The notes beneath the pieces were generated by a model that was not told the DNA's origin, ran no database searches, and saw only the letters and a program-made list of their open reading frames with translations. Both the position numbers and the translations under genes were made by a program. 64,000 nt of DNA from Bactrocera neohumeralis (lineage: Eukaryota; Arthropoda; Insecta; Diptera; Tephritidae), in assembly GCF_024586455.1 (NCBI RefSeq), contig NC_065919.1, positions 34,820,839-34,884,838 on the forward strand, in the 5' to 3' direction. Every line of letters begins with the position of its first letter. Position 1 is the first letter of the stretch. Shown piece by piece: positions 21,791 to 33,867 of this stretch.

Positions 21791-24700
21791 TATGTTGCAA
21801 GCAAGTGAAAAAATAATCAGGATAATGATACTAATTGATCTGAGACGTATTACAATACATCCAACAAAGCCAAAGTAAAATTGATTACTGAAAGTCGTAG
21901 ATTGCCTCCACGCTTTTGTTAACATAAGGCCAATTAAAAATGCATAACATTCACAGATATAGCGCCACACCACAATGTAGGATGATTGACGATAATCGCG
22001 TGTGAGTGGGTTGTTCCATTTCAACACTATGCTACGAACCGAAATGGCACCGTTTATACTTGTGAGTCGTAAACATATCGTCAAACTCGTAAGGTAATCA
22101 CAAACGCGAGTTGCACTTTTGCGACTTCGCCCCTACCATCTTAAACTTTGCTAACGCTTTTGTCTTCAACTCACATTGGTTTGCACCATCTCAACTTCGT
22201 TACTGGATATTTTATACAATATTTATTTTACGCTTGCCTCATTATGCCAAAACGTGCAATTTCAATGCGCACCACGCCACACCAACAATGATAGAACAGT
22301 GACTACAAATACGATAGTGAATTGTTGTAACGGAGTTCAAACCACGATTTCATGTTGACTGTTGCACATTGACTTCCTCAGTAAATTCACATCTATGTAC
22401 ATACGTATATAAATAGTTTGTAATCGCATAACTACCCATTAGGAAATTTTCTTTATTCCAATCGAATGACCAATTCACCAGTTTTGATTACAGCACTGCA
22501 ATTATTTCAAAAAAACCAAGAAATCTAGGTATGTTCATAATAAAGTTCGAAAGCATAAGGTTTGATTGATTAAATTTATTGAAACTTAGTTAGCTTTTTA
22601 GTATTATGTAAAACCCAAAGGAAAAATGAGACTAAAATACATTTATACATATCTACTTAACTTCGTACATATGGTACTATATATTACTAGAACTGCATTC
22701 CTTATTTAAAAATATTATTGATTTTAATTGAAAGCACTTATTCAAACTATGCCGCCTTAATTAGTAAATATTTTGTTTTAGAAAATTTCCGTTTTTATTT
22801 CATTCCCATGTTTTTCTTTCAAAAATCTTTTCCGTTTAACAATTGATAACTTTTCATAGATATATATATATATACATATGTATATCTTAAGTACACTTAA
22901 ATCAAAAAGCCAGCCACAAACAAAGTGTTTTAACTGTGGTAAGTGGTTCGTCAAACATTCGAAAGTTATTGCATGCCAATTGTGGGCATTGGTGTTATTA
23001 AAGTACCAATTAAGACGCCCTACTTACGGAAGTTGACTACCTATGTGAGGTATATACCTTGAACCACCACAAAAGAGTAGATTGTGTAGATAAAAAATAG
23101 TCAGACGTCTATCTACATTCCCACTCCGAGTATTGTAGAAGAAACGTCCAATTTATCGAAGGCGTTTAATCAGGGATGTCGAAATAAAGCTGTTACTGGC
23201 GAAAGCATAAAAATGGCAGTTAAATGGCATTGATCGATAAGCTGACGATCTAAAGATTTCAATAGGATGAGATGGTCTTAAAATGCATGAGTCGGTCGTA
23301 GAATTCTATATCAACCTATTCTTCGAATATCTTACCCAATATCATTTCGCGTCTTTAGATCATAATATCAAAGCTTTCAGGCAGATAAATATCCAGTTAA
23401 ATGATTGTATAAATTACGTTATTAAGTTCTGACCATCAATTCCATTTTAAGGGAAGGGCTTTTGAAGCATATTATAATCAAAAGACAATAATAAATAGAA
23501 AAACTATTTCGAGCATATATAATGTGAAAGCATGTGTACGTATTTCTATTAATATGTGCAATTAAGTTTGTTATTAATACGCCTGGAAATTCTCATGTTT
23601 ACTGCTAGTATCTAGGAATTTGAAAATGTACCATATTACCCGTTTACGATAATTTTTAGGTGACTGTCACAATGCACAAAGAAATGCTAAATGGAAATCT
23701 TTCTATTCACTTTTTATTTTACCTCAATTGCCGATACCATTAATAGGGCATTATGGAAATTAATCACAAAATTACTAAATTCAACTGCCGTTCCCGCATT
23801 TTTTTACTTCAGAACTACAAAAAGGGCTCCGTACTAATGCTATAATAGTCATCCATACACCATTATTTATTCCTTCCGTTTGGTTAAACACTGAAAAGAT
23901 AGGTAAAATTTTAATTTTTTTATCCCGATGTTGTGATTACCTATATCACTAAAAGCACTGATGTCACATATTAATACAACAATTTTAGGGTTATTGCACA
24001 TAAACGGTTTTTAGAATTTATGTCTATTGTATGTCAACAAACAATTTATCTCACTACAAGTGTTTACGATCAGCAAAAGCCATAACCAGAAGCCTGTCTG
24101 AGTTTTATAGCATTTTTACGACTTAACGCCACTTAGCGTTAAACCACAAAATCAGTAAACATCAACAGGTCCCATCTCCCTGATTTTCACCAAACCAACA
24201 AATTGTCTCAAACACAAATCAAGCATTGCAACTCCTCTCCTTCACTTTTCAACTCATAAACTAATACCACTCATTTTAAAACAATTGCATCGCTGCCTTG
24301 GTCATGTCAGAATAGTGTTCATTGGCGAATTTGAGAGTGTGTATTGAGGAGAGATCGTTTTGTGCCCTCGAACGATGAGTGAGTGTAAAGTTAACCACCG
24401 CTGCAAATCAGAGGCAACTAAATGTTTTGCCTTTGCACTCTGCCTGCTCTGTGTATGCGTTTATTGCTTTTCATTAGTAGTATGTGTGTATACATATGTG
24501 TTTGTCGGACCCATTTTATAGATTTTACGACCTTTTTACGATCATCACAAGTACGGCAGTGTAATGTTGTATTCGTGTAAAGTATGCCATATAAAAGATA
24601 TGGTATTTAGCTTCCCTGACGTACGCATTTTTTATGCTAAAGATTCATCGTTCTATTACTTCATTTTCATTGCAATTGTTGCCATAAGGTGATGTTGTTG

Positions 24701-25129
24701 TGTAATTTTATGACGTGTTACAACAATTACTATTGCTCCCTATCTTATAGTTTTGTTGATGTTGATATTCATGATGGTTACGACGTTATGGATTTCCATT
24801 GCCATTGAAATAGTTCATGATGACATTGATGACTTCTTGATGGTTTGTTAATAGCTGCCCCTTGTTAATTTGTCACTAGATGGAGAAAGGAGGAAAACGA
24901 AAATAAAAAGTATGGTTATTTGTACCTCATCATAGTTATCAGCACCAACAGTAGCATTTATTTATTTTTGTTATACCTTCTTTTTTCGTCTTTTTAATGA
25001 TTTGTTTTCACTGCAAGAATTATTTCATTCACATTACATTCGTCATTTATAGCGTGTTTAGTTTGAAGTCATTTCATTTATGTATGGATATTTGCGGGCT
25101 TTTATGGTTGAAAAGGTAAAAGTATATAT
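21791..25129. other. Ubx upstream non-coding DNA
   Basis: No gene is seen. 22860-22880 is a short (TA)n. 24290-24440 has two GAGAG cores, a TGAGTGAGTG (two overlapping Zeste-type sites near 24376) and GC-richer text; 24640-24860 has GCCAT cores near 24681 and 24802. These are candidate regulatory stretches only. The rest is AT-rich and unremarkable. Confidence 0.35.
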
Positions 25130-25130
25130 A

Positions 25131-25170
<40 letters not shown>
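25130..25170. repeat. (TA)n microsatellite
   Basis: About 40 bases of nearly pure TA directly abutting the left arm of a long inverted repeat. Confidence 0.9.
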
Positions 25171-25173
<3 letters not shown>

Positions 25174-25362
25174 AAATGCAATGTATAATTTTTCTCCTTT
25201 TGAAGATTTAGGAAAGTACCCCTACAGATGTTCTGAAAATGAAACACTTATGTTTGTGATTTCTCTTTCGTATTAATATTCTATATATACATATATGTAT
25301 ATATATAGGGATATTTTCTTAAATCTTCAAAGGGAGAAAAATTTATACATTGCATTTTAAAA
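25171..25362. repeat. Foldback hairpin element (MITE-like)
   Basis: The left arm (25171-25226, starting TTTAAAATGCAATGTATAA) is the near-perfect reverse complement of the right arm (25306-25362, ending TTATACATTGCATTTTAAAA). An 80-base loop separates them and contains a second palindromic TA stretch. Arms of about 55 bp with few mismatches, inside TA-rich target DNA, suggest a TA-inserting MITE. No coding capacity. Confidence 0.75.
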
Positions 25363-28300
25363 TACCGTGTATTAAGACATAAATTAAATCGATATAGATA
25401 GAAGTTCAAGTGGAACAGATTTAAAGATGGTGGTTTCTTATATCTTCTTATAACGAAATGGCAGTTGCAACAACTCACTATAATGAGACTCAGAGTATAA
25501 GTACCTAAAGTTGAATAATTAATAAACATGTGCAACAAATGAGTAATGGTTTCAAAATAGATATGGACGTCGTGGGTGAAGTGTAGTGCAAGAAATATTT
25601 TTCTCAAGGGAAAAAAAGAGTGTCAAGTTACAAAGTGTATATTTCAGAAAATATATATTTATGACTATATGTATTTGAATTATGTATGTATGTAACTTCA
25701 TATTTTTATTGGAATTATAAGCAGCAGTTATTTATGAAGTAAATAAAGAAGATGAAACTAAATAATTTTATAACAATTATATTAAATTTAAGCTATGTTT
25801 TCGTAAGTTGCAATCCCTTTGAAGCAATTGTTCAGATTTTAGAAGAACAAAATATACTCAGTTTCAACAGCGGCGCTAATGCATCGTGGTTCAGCCTGTT
25901 TTCTAGAAGGTCATAATGTACATAAATTCTGTATATTCTAACAACAAGAGTTCTTTTGTTATTTTTACTGACATACATACATATATGTATATATATATAC
26001 ATATATATGTATATATCTTTTTTATAAAAACAGAAAACATTTCAAAATACTTAAATAATTCATAAGTCATAAATATGTGTCATAAAAAATAACGTTTCTG
26101 CGCATCTAAAAATAAGAGGCATTTGTAAAAATCCTTGAACACATAACTTCCAATTTGCTTCAGTTCAGTGCCCGAAACTATGGGTCTTGTTATCTGTTGG
26201 CATATATTTTGAATACAGTATTTTTATAGTGTTCGTTTGAAGGGACAATAATGATCAGAAATGCATCGTAGCTTGCAACGGTATACACGTGTACATAAAT
26301 AGGTAAGTATACGCATACATATTGCTTAGGCATAGTAATAAATCATAAAAATATTTAACGAGCCTGTTCAAAGTAGGACCCTTCGATTGTTTTCGCAGTG
26401 AATGCAAAGCGACGGCCACACTGAATTTGCCCATTACACGGTGGAGTGCCGAAATTGTTTGGGCGTCGATGAGATTTGTCTGCTTGACAACAACAATGTG
26501 AAAATATATTATATAGAATATAATTAGAATTGTGTAATTTTACAGCCGCAAAACATGTTCTTTTTCGTTGTTAATATTTTTTTCTTATCAACAGGGCGTT
26601 ACTATTGTGGCAACTATTGAGTTGCTTGCCTCGACAGTGCTATCCAACTGATAGGAAACCCGACATGTAGACAAATAAGCGATAACAAGGCCCAGAAACG
26701 GAACACATACCGCCAAAATGATATACATCTATTATTCGTTAAAAAATATTGCCTATGTCGCTAAATTACTCACCTTTGCTTGTGAATGTAAAATGATTTA
26801 TTATAAATACTCTGGTGTGGCGCCACCGATCTTAATAAGGATGCCTTTTTAACAAAATGTAAGGTTTTACATAGTTTTGGTCGAGATATTTGATTGGCGC
26901 TCTAATATTATCTTAGCAATATGTTCAGCTGTTGTTTAAGGAGCACTTTTATAAGGAGTCCAAAAGACCGGAGTTATTCGATAAACCACAATTTGTGGCC
27001 TTAGCTGAATATGTTAGAGAAGATATGTATATTTAATATGTGGAACAAGAGAAATACATGTATGTACACTTTTATACATTTCATTTTCTAGTTGAACATC
27101 TTTATCATTCCATTGCAATAGAATAAATCATTTATTCAACGCAAAATAATGTTCATTATATTAAGTTTACTAAATTGAAATACAATTTTTCAGAAAACTT
27201 CAAATAGTATTTTGAGTTAATTTCTTATAAAATTATTAATTTCAAAAATATTTTTAAACTTTTCATAACTACATTTATACAGTATTATAAAGAGTACTGC
27301 TGAAATGATTTGATCTCGGCATACGAATGGAGCGAAAGAAAAGCAACAATTTGGCAACCAGTTGCATTCCGCAAACCAAAACAAGTTGCCTGCTAAATAT
27401 GGGAAGAACTGTGTCCGGCAATGAAATAAAAGCATTTAAAAAAATCGCCAAAAACTCAATTCATCGAGCTGATGCTGTGAACTACAATGAGAGTTAAGTT
27501 GCGATAACTTGAAACTGTGCGACGCCATTTCCATTACCATCGACCACAACATCAGCAGCAACATGTAGCTACCAAAAACAAAAAACAAAAACAAAAACAC
27601 AAACAAAACCGTCGAGCAGAGCTTGCATCAACTTGTTCATTTAATGAAGCAAAAGCCAGTGTTACCAACGAAGCACACGCAAAAGACTTCAAAAAGGTAT
27701 GGGGGGAAAATAAAAGCATTGGCGTTCAGCTCAATCGACGTTAAATAAAAAATGAGGAATGAAAGAAGGAAAGCAAGCAAAACACTAAGGATAGGAACTT
27801 ATTAACTAACACATAAAATGGGGAATAAGTGCAACGGAGGGGTGCAATCAGCGGCAGTCACCACATCCAGTTAAACTTGCTTCAGCATGGGGAAGCGTCG
27901 TGTGCGGGGATAAAATGATGATGAGGGGAGCAAGTGATGGCAAGTGCAGCGAACAAGTAGCAAGATGCACTGAGGAAAAATGTGAGCGAGAATAAAGTAA
28001 ATGGGCACTTTCGGTCGCAATAACGGCGACATTTACGATTATTTTACGGGCACTAAAAATCAAAAGTGTAATTTACTGAATCGTATCGGGTGTAGAATCA
28101 ACAACGGGTAGTGAGCGGCGGTGAGTGCAAACCAACTACATTGCGCCTCTAAGTCATCAAATATGCTGAAAAGGTTACGAAGAACTCGCATTGAATTGGG
28201 TGTACACAAGGCGTCGTGAGATGTCAGTGAACGAAAACAACAAGTTCGCTTGCTGCCACTAGAAGCACCATGCGGCAATGACGAGAACAATTTCAACAAC

Positions 28301-28734
28301 ATGTACATTGCACAAAAACAAGGATAGCTAACGACCTCACCAACAAAAACGGAGTCAACACGAAAACTAGTAGTTGTAAGGCAAAGAAACCGCAGTCAGC
28401 TGTGGGGTGTGTGAGGCGCTAACAGCAAGTTTTGACTGGTTTGAAGAATATGCGTATAAACATATGTTGAACGTTCATTTCTTCCTTAGGTATATTTTGG
28501 TTTTGAAAAGGGAGCGAATGCCTTCAAAGTTCGGCAAACCTGGAAAGGTGTGTGGCAAGTAATATACTGAGCTGTTTGTCTAAGGTAAATTCAATCAACT
28601 CCAAACTATAAGAGTTGAACTTTTATCAGTACATATCAAAAATATTTAAGTGGAAATACGAATTTTTATAGACTATCAATAAAATGCACACTGATTAAAT
28701 AAAATAAAAAAAAAATAGTTATAATATATGAAAA
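25363..28734. other. Ubx upstream non-coding DNA including GC-richer block
   Basis: No gene is supported despite several short open frames. 25975-26015 is a palindromic (ATATGTA)n stretch. 26380-26480 and 27470-28440 are noticeably richer in GC and look single-copy. 27570-27610 is an (AAAAAC)n tract. The second block contains the motif cluster listed separately as a possible Polycomb response element. Confidence 0.4.
27489..28127. promoter_or_regulatory. Possible Polycomb response element upstream of Ubx
   Basis: Within 640 bases there are a GAGAG (27489-27493), two sites matching the Pho consensus GCCATHWY (27524-27531 forward; 27934-27941 reverse), and three Zeste-type YGAGYG sites (27983-27988, 28112-28117, 28122-28127). 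The block lies about 25 kb upstream of the Ubx start codon, close to the distance of the bxd PRE in Drosophila. Motif content alone predicts PREs poorly and no sequence identity to the Drosophila element is claimed. Confidence 0.25.
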
Positions 28735-28736
28735 TA

Positions 28737-29260
28737 TTAGGTCTACAACTTTGCTTCCGCCGTTTTTTTGTAAATTTAAGGCTTTATTGTATAAAAACGG
28801 TCCAAAAGTGTTTTCCCTTATTCCCTCAAAAAGCAATGCTTAATTAACACACGAAATGCTTTATGATCCATTTTTTTGTAAACTAACACAAGTTGCTTTA
28901 CAAAAATTCTATATTTTTTTAATACCCAATAGAAATCATATAAATATATGTTAGTAGTAGAGTAATAGTATTATCTATGTATGTGTCAGCCTCAGTAAAG
29001 CGTGGACGGGTCCTCAGCCGCACTTTTCTTGTAATTAAAAAGGAAAAGCAAAATTTCCCGCAAATGTCGAGAATTCGGCTCAAAAAGTCACATTTTCAGT
29101 TGAGAATAAGTTTGGGATGCAAACAGATCTTTACAAATATTTTGTTGGGATAATGTTGACACATACATATGTCCAAGATCGATATAAAACGATTTAATCG
29201 ACCAGTGCTAACCATAGAGACATCTATTGGAAAACGGCGGAAGCAAAGTTGTAGACCTAA
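28737..29260 (-). mobile_element. Non-autonomous mariner with 30-bp inverted repeats
   Basis: The left end TTAGGTCTACAACTTTGCTT (28737 on) is matched by the right end AAGCAAAGTTGTAGACCTAA (ending 29260) over about 30 bp, with TA at 28735-28736 and 29261-29262. The minus strand near 28880-28800 reads MDHKAFRVLIKHCF, the start of the same transposase family seen at 18445. Only this short N-terminal relic remains, so the element is a deletion derivative of about 524 bp. Confidence 0.85.
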
Positions 29261-29262
29261 TA

Positions 29263-30191
29263 CAAGGTCTGTCGCAAAAGAAACAGAACTTCTTAAATAT
29301 AACTGTTTCTGGTGGCGCCACCTATTGGTAGGTACATGAAATAAAAACTTTGATCTCTTGTTGACATTTCGTAAAAATTTTAAGACAAGTGGATAACTAC
29401 AATCGGTGTTATCGATCAAAAAGTGACAGCAGCTTTTGGTCATCGGTAATAAAATGCAAAGAGCAAATATTAAATTTTGTTTTAAACTTTGGAAAACGTT
29501 TACTGAAACATTTCAAATGATGAAAAGAGTTTATGGTGATCAGTGCCTATCCCGTAGTAATGTGCATGAGTGGTTTAAGCGAATCCAAGAAGTTCGTGAG
29601 GACCTCTGTGACGATCAGAAGTCGGTCGTCTTCAGAAGTCAAAAATAAAGACAATGCTGATTTGTTTTTACGATTCCGAGGGTATTGTACACCGAGAGTT
29701 CGTCCCACCTGGCCAAACGATTAATGCTGTGTTTTATCTTGGTGTTATGAAGCGTCTTTTGTCACGCATTCGTCGTGCTCGACCACAATACCGTGAGGCA
29801 GGGTCCTGGCGCCTGTTGCAAGATAATGCGCCGTGTCATCGGTCGACGCTTGTCACTGATTTTTTAACAAAAAACTCCATATTAACCATTAATCACTCAC
29901 CCAACTCACCTGATCTGGCACCCTGTGATTTTTACCTATTTGGAAAACTTCATTTGCCCATGAAAGGACACTGGTTTCAGGACATTTCAGCTATCCAAAA
30001 GGCGACGACCGATATTCTCAAGAGCATTCCGAAAAGTGACCTTAAACACTCATTAGAAATGCTAATTGACAGGGCTAAACGCTGTATCGAAGCATAAGGA
30101 AACTACTTTGAATAAAAAAATATAACTTTTGAAAAATATTAATTTTTTGTTATTTTTTTTAACAGTCCGGTTTCTTTTGCGACAGACCTTG
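29263..30191 (+). mobile_element. mariner (DD34D) element, internally deleted
   Basis: The inverted repeats begin CAAGGTCTGTCGCAAAAGAA (29263 on) and end TTCTTTTGCGACAGACCTTG (to 30191), flanked by TA at 29261-29262 and 30192-30193. It shares its left TA with the neighbouring mariner at 28737-29260, so one inserted at the TA edge of the other. Transposase remnants lie in two frames. The element is related to those at 50373 and 57601 in its helix-turn-helix region but has different terminal repeats. Confidence 0.9.
29454..30097 (+). pseudogene. mariner transposase, central domain deleted
   Basis: The first part (29454-29648) is the paired helix-turn-helix DNA-binding region (NIKFCFKLWKTFTETFQMM, CLSRSNVHEWFKRI). 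The second part (29654-30097, another frame) has the late catalytic region with LLQDNAPCHRS and NSPDLAPCDFYLFGKL, whose aspartates are separated by 34 residues as in DD34D mariners. The stretch holding the first catalytic aspartate is missing at the joint near 29645. Both remaining catalytic aspartates are present, but the enzyme cannot be functional. Confidence 0.85.
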
Positions 30192-30282
30192 TATATTAAT
30201 ATTCCATAAATGTTATAAGCATGCTCAATATTGAAATAGTTTTTTCCTTTAGTTGGTCTGCTGTAAGTATAAATCACAATTA

Positions 30283-30521
30283 AGGAAGGGCTAAGTTCGG
30301 GGGCAAAAAAATATTTCATACTTTTCCACCTTGTCAGGATCAAAGTCAGTGAAATACCTTCAGGTGCATAAGGTTTGTTAGTTTATAGGGTCTAAGGCGA
30401 GTTTTCCCCATTTTTTTATTCAATATAAGCACAAAGGCGCACCATTATAAGAAAAACACGATGTCTCAATTTTGTTAAGATATCTCACATATTGGCCGAC
30501 ATATGTTCGAAAATCTTTATA
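30283..30521 (-). repeat. DINE-1-like family A, right segment of a split copy
   Basis: Reverse-oriented 3' end of the family: AAGGAAGGGCTAAGTTCGGG at 30282-30301 (reverse of the terminal hairpin region) and the body up to the TA at 30520-30521, where the mariner at 30522 is inserted. The copy continues at 31783. Confidence 0.75.
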
Positions 30522-31782
30522 CGAGGGCTGCTATATATATTTCTGGCCTAATAATGAAAATAGTAATATTTATCAACGAAAATGGTTTTATTGTTTTTAA
30601 AAATATTCTCCATCAAGATTTATACACTTTTGCATGCGCTCAAACCAATTTTCGAAGCACTTTTTCCACTCCGATTGAGACACCTCCAAAACATGGTTTT
30701 TGAATGCTTCAACAGCATCTTCTGGCGACGAAAAGCGTTGACCACGCATTAGTTTCTTTATGTGTGGGAATAAAAAGAAGTCATTGGGTGCCAAGTCAGG
30801 GCTGTAAGGGCAAAAAGGCGCTGGTTTGAGCCGATGTTTGAGAGCTCGCATTGTCATGGTGCACAATGATTCATTTTCTCTTGTTCGTTTTTCGAATTTC
30901 TCCGAAGACTTCAGGCAAACAAATGGCGGTGTACCACTCAGAATTGACCGTCCTACGTTGCTCAAGCGGAACAGTTGCCACATGACCAGTTTTGCCGAAG
31001 AAACAGGCGACCATTTGCTTCGAAGTGCTCTTCCACGAACAACTTTCGTTGGATTTGGCTCGTCTTGGAAGACCCACGCAGTCGATTGCTGTTTTGTTTC
31101 GGGCTCATACGCATAGATCCATGATTCGTCACCTGTGACGATCTTATAAACGTCTTTTGAAGCACCGCGATCGTATTTTTTCAGCATTTCTTTACACCAA
31201 TCCACACGAGTCTTTTTTTGAGCGATTGTCAAATTGTGCGGGATCCAACGAGAACAAACCTTTTTTACGGCCAGGTGTTCATGCAATATCTAATGTATGC
31301 TGGTGGGAGAAATGCATAGGCATGCCTCTATCTGATGGTATGTTACATGACGGTCTTGCATTATCAGTTCACGTACGGCATCGATGTTTTCTGGCACAAC
31401 GGCTGTTTTTGGACGACCTTCACGGAATTCGTCTTTGAGCGAGCGTCGGTCACGATTGAATTCGCTATACCAGTTTTTCACAGTGCTATAGGATGATGCT
31501 TTATTGCCATACAGAAATTTTAGTTCATCGATGCACTATTGTCGTGATAATCCACATCGAAAGTTGTGAAAAATGATCGCACGAAAATGTTCACGAGTTA
31601 ATTCCATTTTTTGGCCGAGAAGAATTTTTTAATTCCCTGTAAATAAAACAATTCACGATTAAATGACAAAACGTTCTGAGTGATTTTATGCTAAATAATG
31701 TCAAACTTTCCAATGGAAATGTCAGATTGCACCTGGCAACACTTAGTGTTGCCTAGGCCAGAATTATATATAGCAGCCTCCG
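30522..31782 (-). mobile_element. mariner (DD34D) element inserted in family A
   Basis: The ends CGAGGGCTGCTATATATATT (30522 on) and AATTATATATAGCAGCCTCCG (to 31782, reverse complement) form imperfect inverted repeats, flanked by TA at 30520-30521 and 31783-31784. It nearly covers a full-length transposase gene on the minus strand. The host sequence on both sides rejoins into a continuous family A copy (compare 53875-53900), showing the mariner is younger than that copy. Confidence 0.9.
30597..31608 (-). pseudogene. mariner transposase with stops, frameshifts and a shortened catalytic spacer
   Basis: Starts at ATG 31608 (MELTREHFRAIIFHNFRCGL) and covers the helix-turn-helix region, the linker KNWYSEFNRDRRSLKDEF, the first catalytic motif TGDESWIYAY (near 31110), HHDNA (near 30850) and YSPDLAPNDFFLF, ending LDGEYF at 30597. 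It is broken by a TAG in the N-terminal region (near 31540), a TAG near 31290 and at least two frame changes in the middle. The distance from the second to the third catalytic aspartate is only about 24 codons instead of 35, a deletion of roughly 33 bases. The most nearly complete transposase in the window, but inactive. Confidence 0.85.
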
Positions 31783-32045
31783 TATTAGGTGAATGGGGGC
31801 TAAGGGAAGTGTCAAGGAATTATGTTATGAGAACAGGATTCCGTATTTTTATAGTGTATCTGACAGATTGGCCGATATTTTCGATAAAAAGTTCGCAATA
31901 GGAATTTTGATCCACATATTCAGTATCTGGGGTCTTGGATAGTTTTGATCGCGCAAAGCTTTATACCGATACATTTAATGGTGCTTAATTTGCATACTGG
32001 AAGTAGAAACAATCAGATGAAATTTAAAGTTGTGTTATATGGGAA
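31783..32045 (-). repeat. DINE-1-like family A, left segment of a split copy
   Basis: Continuation of the copy at 30283-30521 beyond the mariner: TTAGGTGAATGGGGGCTAAG and the following body blocks match 53880-54140. It ends where an RTE fragment begins near 32036-32045. Confidence 0.7.
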
Positions 32046-32405
32046 CCAGTATTAACAGCAACAACAATGTCAGCCTCGAAATCCAACGCAGAATAACTCT
32101 TGCCAACAGGTGCTATTTCGGACTGAGTAGGCAATTGAGAAGTATGTATAGTCCTCTCTCGACGAAAAAAAACCAAACTTTATTAGTTACTCATTATTCC
32201 CGTCCTGCTATGTGGTGCAGAAGTATGGATGATGAAAACATCTGATGAGTCGACGTTACGAGTTTTCGAGAGAAAGGTTCTGCGGAAGATTTATGGTCTT
32301 TTGCGAATTGGCCACGGTGAATACCACATTCGATGGCTACGCTGGCTAGATCATGACATCCGAATGGACGAAAACACTTAAACTCTGAAAGCTTTCGAAA
32401 ATGAT
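32036..32405 (+). mobile_element. RTE LINE 3' fragment
   Basis: Matches 9597-10020 of the RTE copy: text encoding NNVSLEIQRRITLANRCYFG, the re-read segment RVFERKVLRKIYG-like, GHGEYHIRW and a short remnant of the GHVVRMDENT block. It carries several frameshifts and a deletion (compare 9895-9955). It lies between two oppositely oriented family A fragments. No tail or target duplication is visible. Confidence 0.8.
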
Positions 32406-32439
32406 TAAACTTCAAAACCGAGATGGTGGGGAAGTGCTT

Positions 32440-32940
32440 TACAAGAGATCATCGCCCACGTTTATATGAAATCCCATATTTCAGAAACCCCCGACCAATA
32501 CCAACCAAATTCAGTATGTGAGATTCCCAGTCATTGTTTTCACACTATGTGAAAATGGACGAAGTTGGGCAACAACGCTTCCTTGTCATATATCACAATT
32601 TTAAATTTCATCTGATTTCTTCAATTTACAGTTTACAAAACATTGTCTCAATCGGCACATAGTACACCTTTAGGTACGCCACCCCAAGTCTAAAATTAGT
32701 CGAAATCGTGTATTATTAATTTCGAGATAGTTTTATCCTGATTATATTGTGCTTTTTGTCAAAAATAGAAAACAGTTCTAAAGCAATGTATTCTTTTGTC
32801 TAAAAACAACAACAAAACAATATTTTGGATGGTTCCTTTAACCCCCCATATACCTAACACAAGAATTTAAAATTTCCGGTAACTATTGCGTTTTCCGACT
32901 TTACAGCTGACTTTTAACATTTTATGTTGATTTATTTGTA
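32440..32940 (+). repeat. DINE-1-like family A, fragment
   Basis: Forward-oriented. Shares CCCATATTTCAGAAACCC, the block CACACTATGTGAAAATGGACG, CACAATTTTAAATTTCATCT and CTTTAGGTACGCCACC with the reference copy at 14510-14720. It ends before the GTCY-distal hairpin. Confidence 0.65.
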
Positions 32941-33270
32941 AGATAGGCTGACCTCGAAAACGTACTTCTGCAAATTATCAATACGGTATGACTGCAGTAT
33001 TTATACATCGTCGGTATGTAACGTCAAAGAACCTTGACTTGGCTTGACAAATAATGCGTTTTAGAACATTTTTACTCAAAAGTTTACTTTCGCAGTAGAC
33101 TGTTTTATTTTTGTGAGCGTATATAGATAAAAAATGATGATATTAAAATCAAATAGCTTAATTATAAATAACTATAAATATCATTCCAATGAGCATGAAA
33201 ATTATTAAAATTCCAGGATTATGATAGCTTCACGAGTTCGTCGAATAATTTGTCTTTAATTATTATTCAT
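32941..33270. other. Non-coding DNA
   Basis: AT-rich spacer between two family A copies. Parts may be their degraded ends; nothing else is recognised. Confidence 0.3.
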
Positions 33271-33641
33271 ACTCTCACAAGATGTAACAGAGAGTATAGT
33301 AGTTTTTTCACTTAACGGTTGTTTGTATAAGCTAAATCGCATCGTCCGTGCAAGCAATAACTTGAGTAAAAACTAATGAACTGCATACACGAGTTGGCAC
33401 CTAAGAGGAGTTGGTATTGTCGAAATCGGACCACTTTCACACGCACAATTTTCTATTCAACAAATACCTACAAAGTGCTAAACCTAAGCACTAAAATAAG
33501 ATACATATGTACATAAATGTGATTTGGTACAGGGAATCACAGTAACAAGGGACACCTGCTGGCTAATTTTTTAAAGTGGGAGTGATCCCGCTTTTAAATG
33601 GTTTAATTTAAATGTCTGCCAAACCGCAAGCTGAATTCTGG
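33271..33641 (+). repeat. DINE-1-like family A, 5' segment split by a hAT element
   Basis: Begins with a degraded TCATACTCTCACAAGATGTAAC and includes the block CACTTAACGGTTGTTTGTAT and a one-unit GTCY remnant (ATCGTCCGTGCAAGC, 33344-33358). It is interrupted at 33641 by the hAT element and resumes at 36982. Confidence 0.75.
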
Positions 33642-33867
33642 CAGTGGCGGATCCCAGGGGAGGGCGGGGGGCAGGCTAGGAAATTAGGGAAATTTAACCG
33701 CGCCCCCCTTGGAACCACAGAACCTGAAAATTTCTCTTGTTTGCTAGAAATATATTCTCTGCAATACAAAAATGAAAATACAACAGTGAGACTCTTCTCA
33801 CCAAATACACTATGGAAATCACAAGAAGATACTATCATAAATTGCATTATGTGAACTGTCTAAACTT

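Noticed and set aside
25171..25362. microRNA precursor
   Set aside because: The arms are too long and the loop too large for a standard precursor. A MITE or foldback element fits better.
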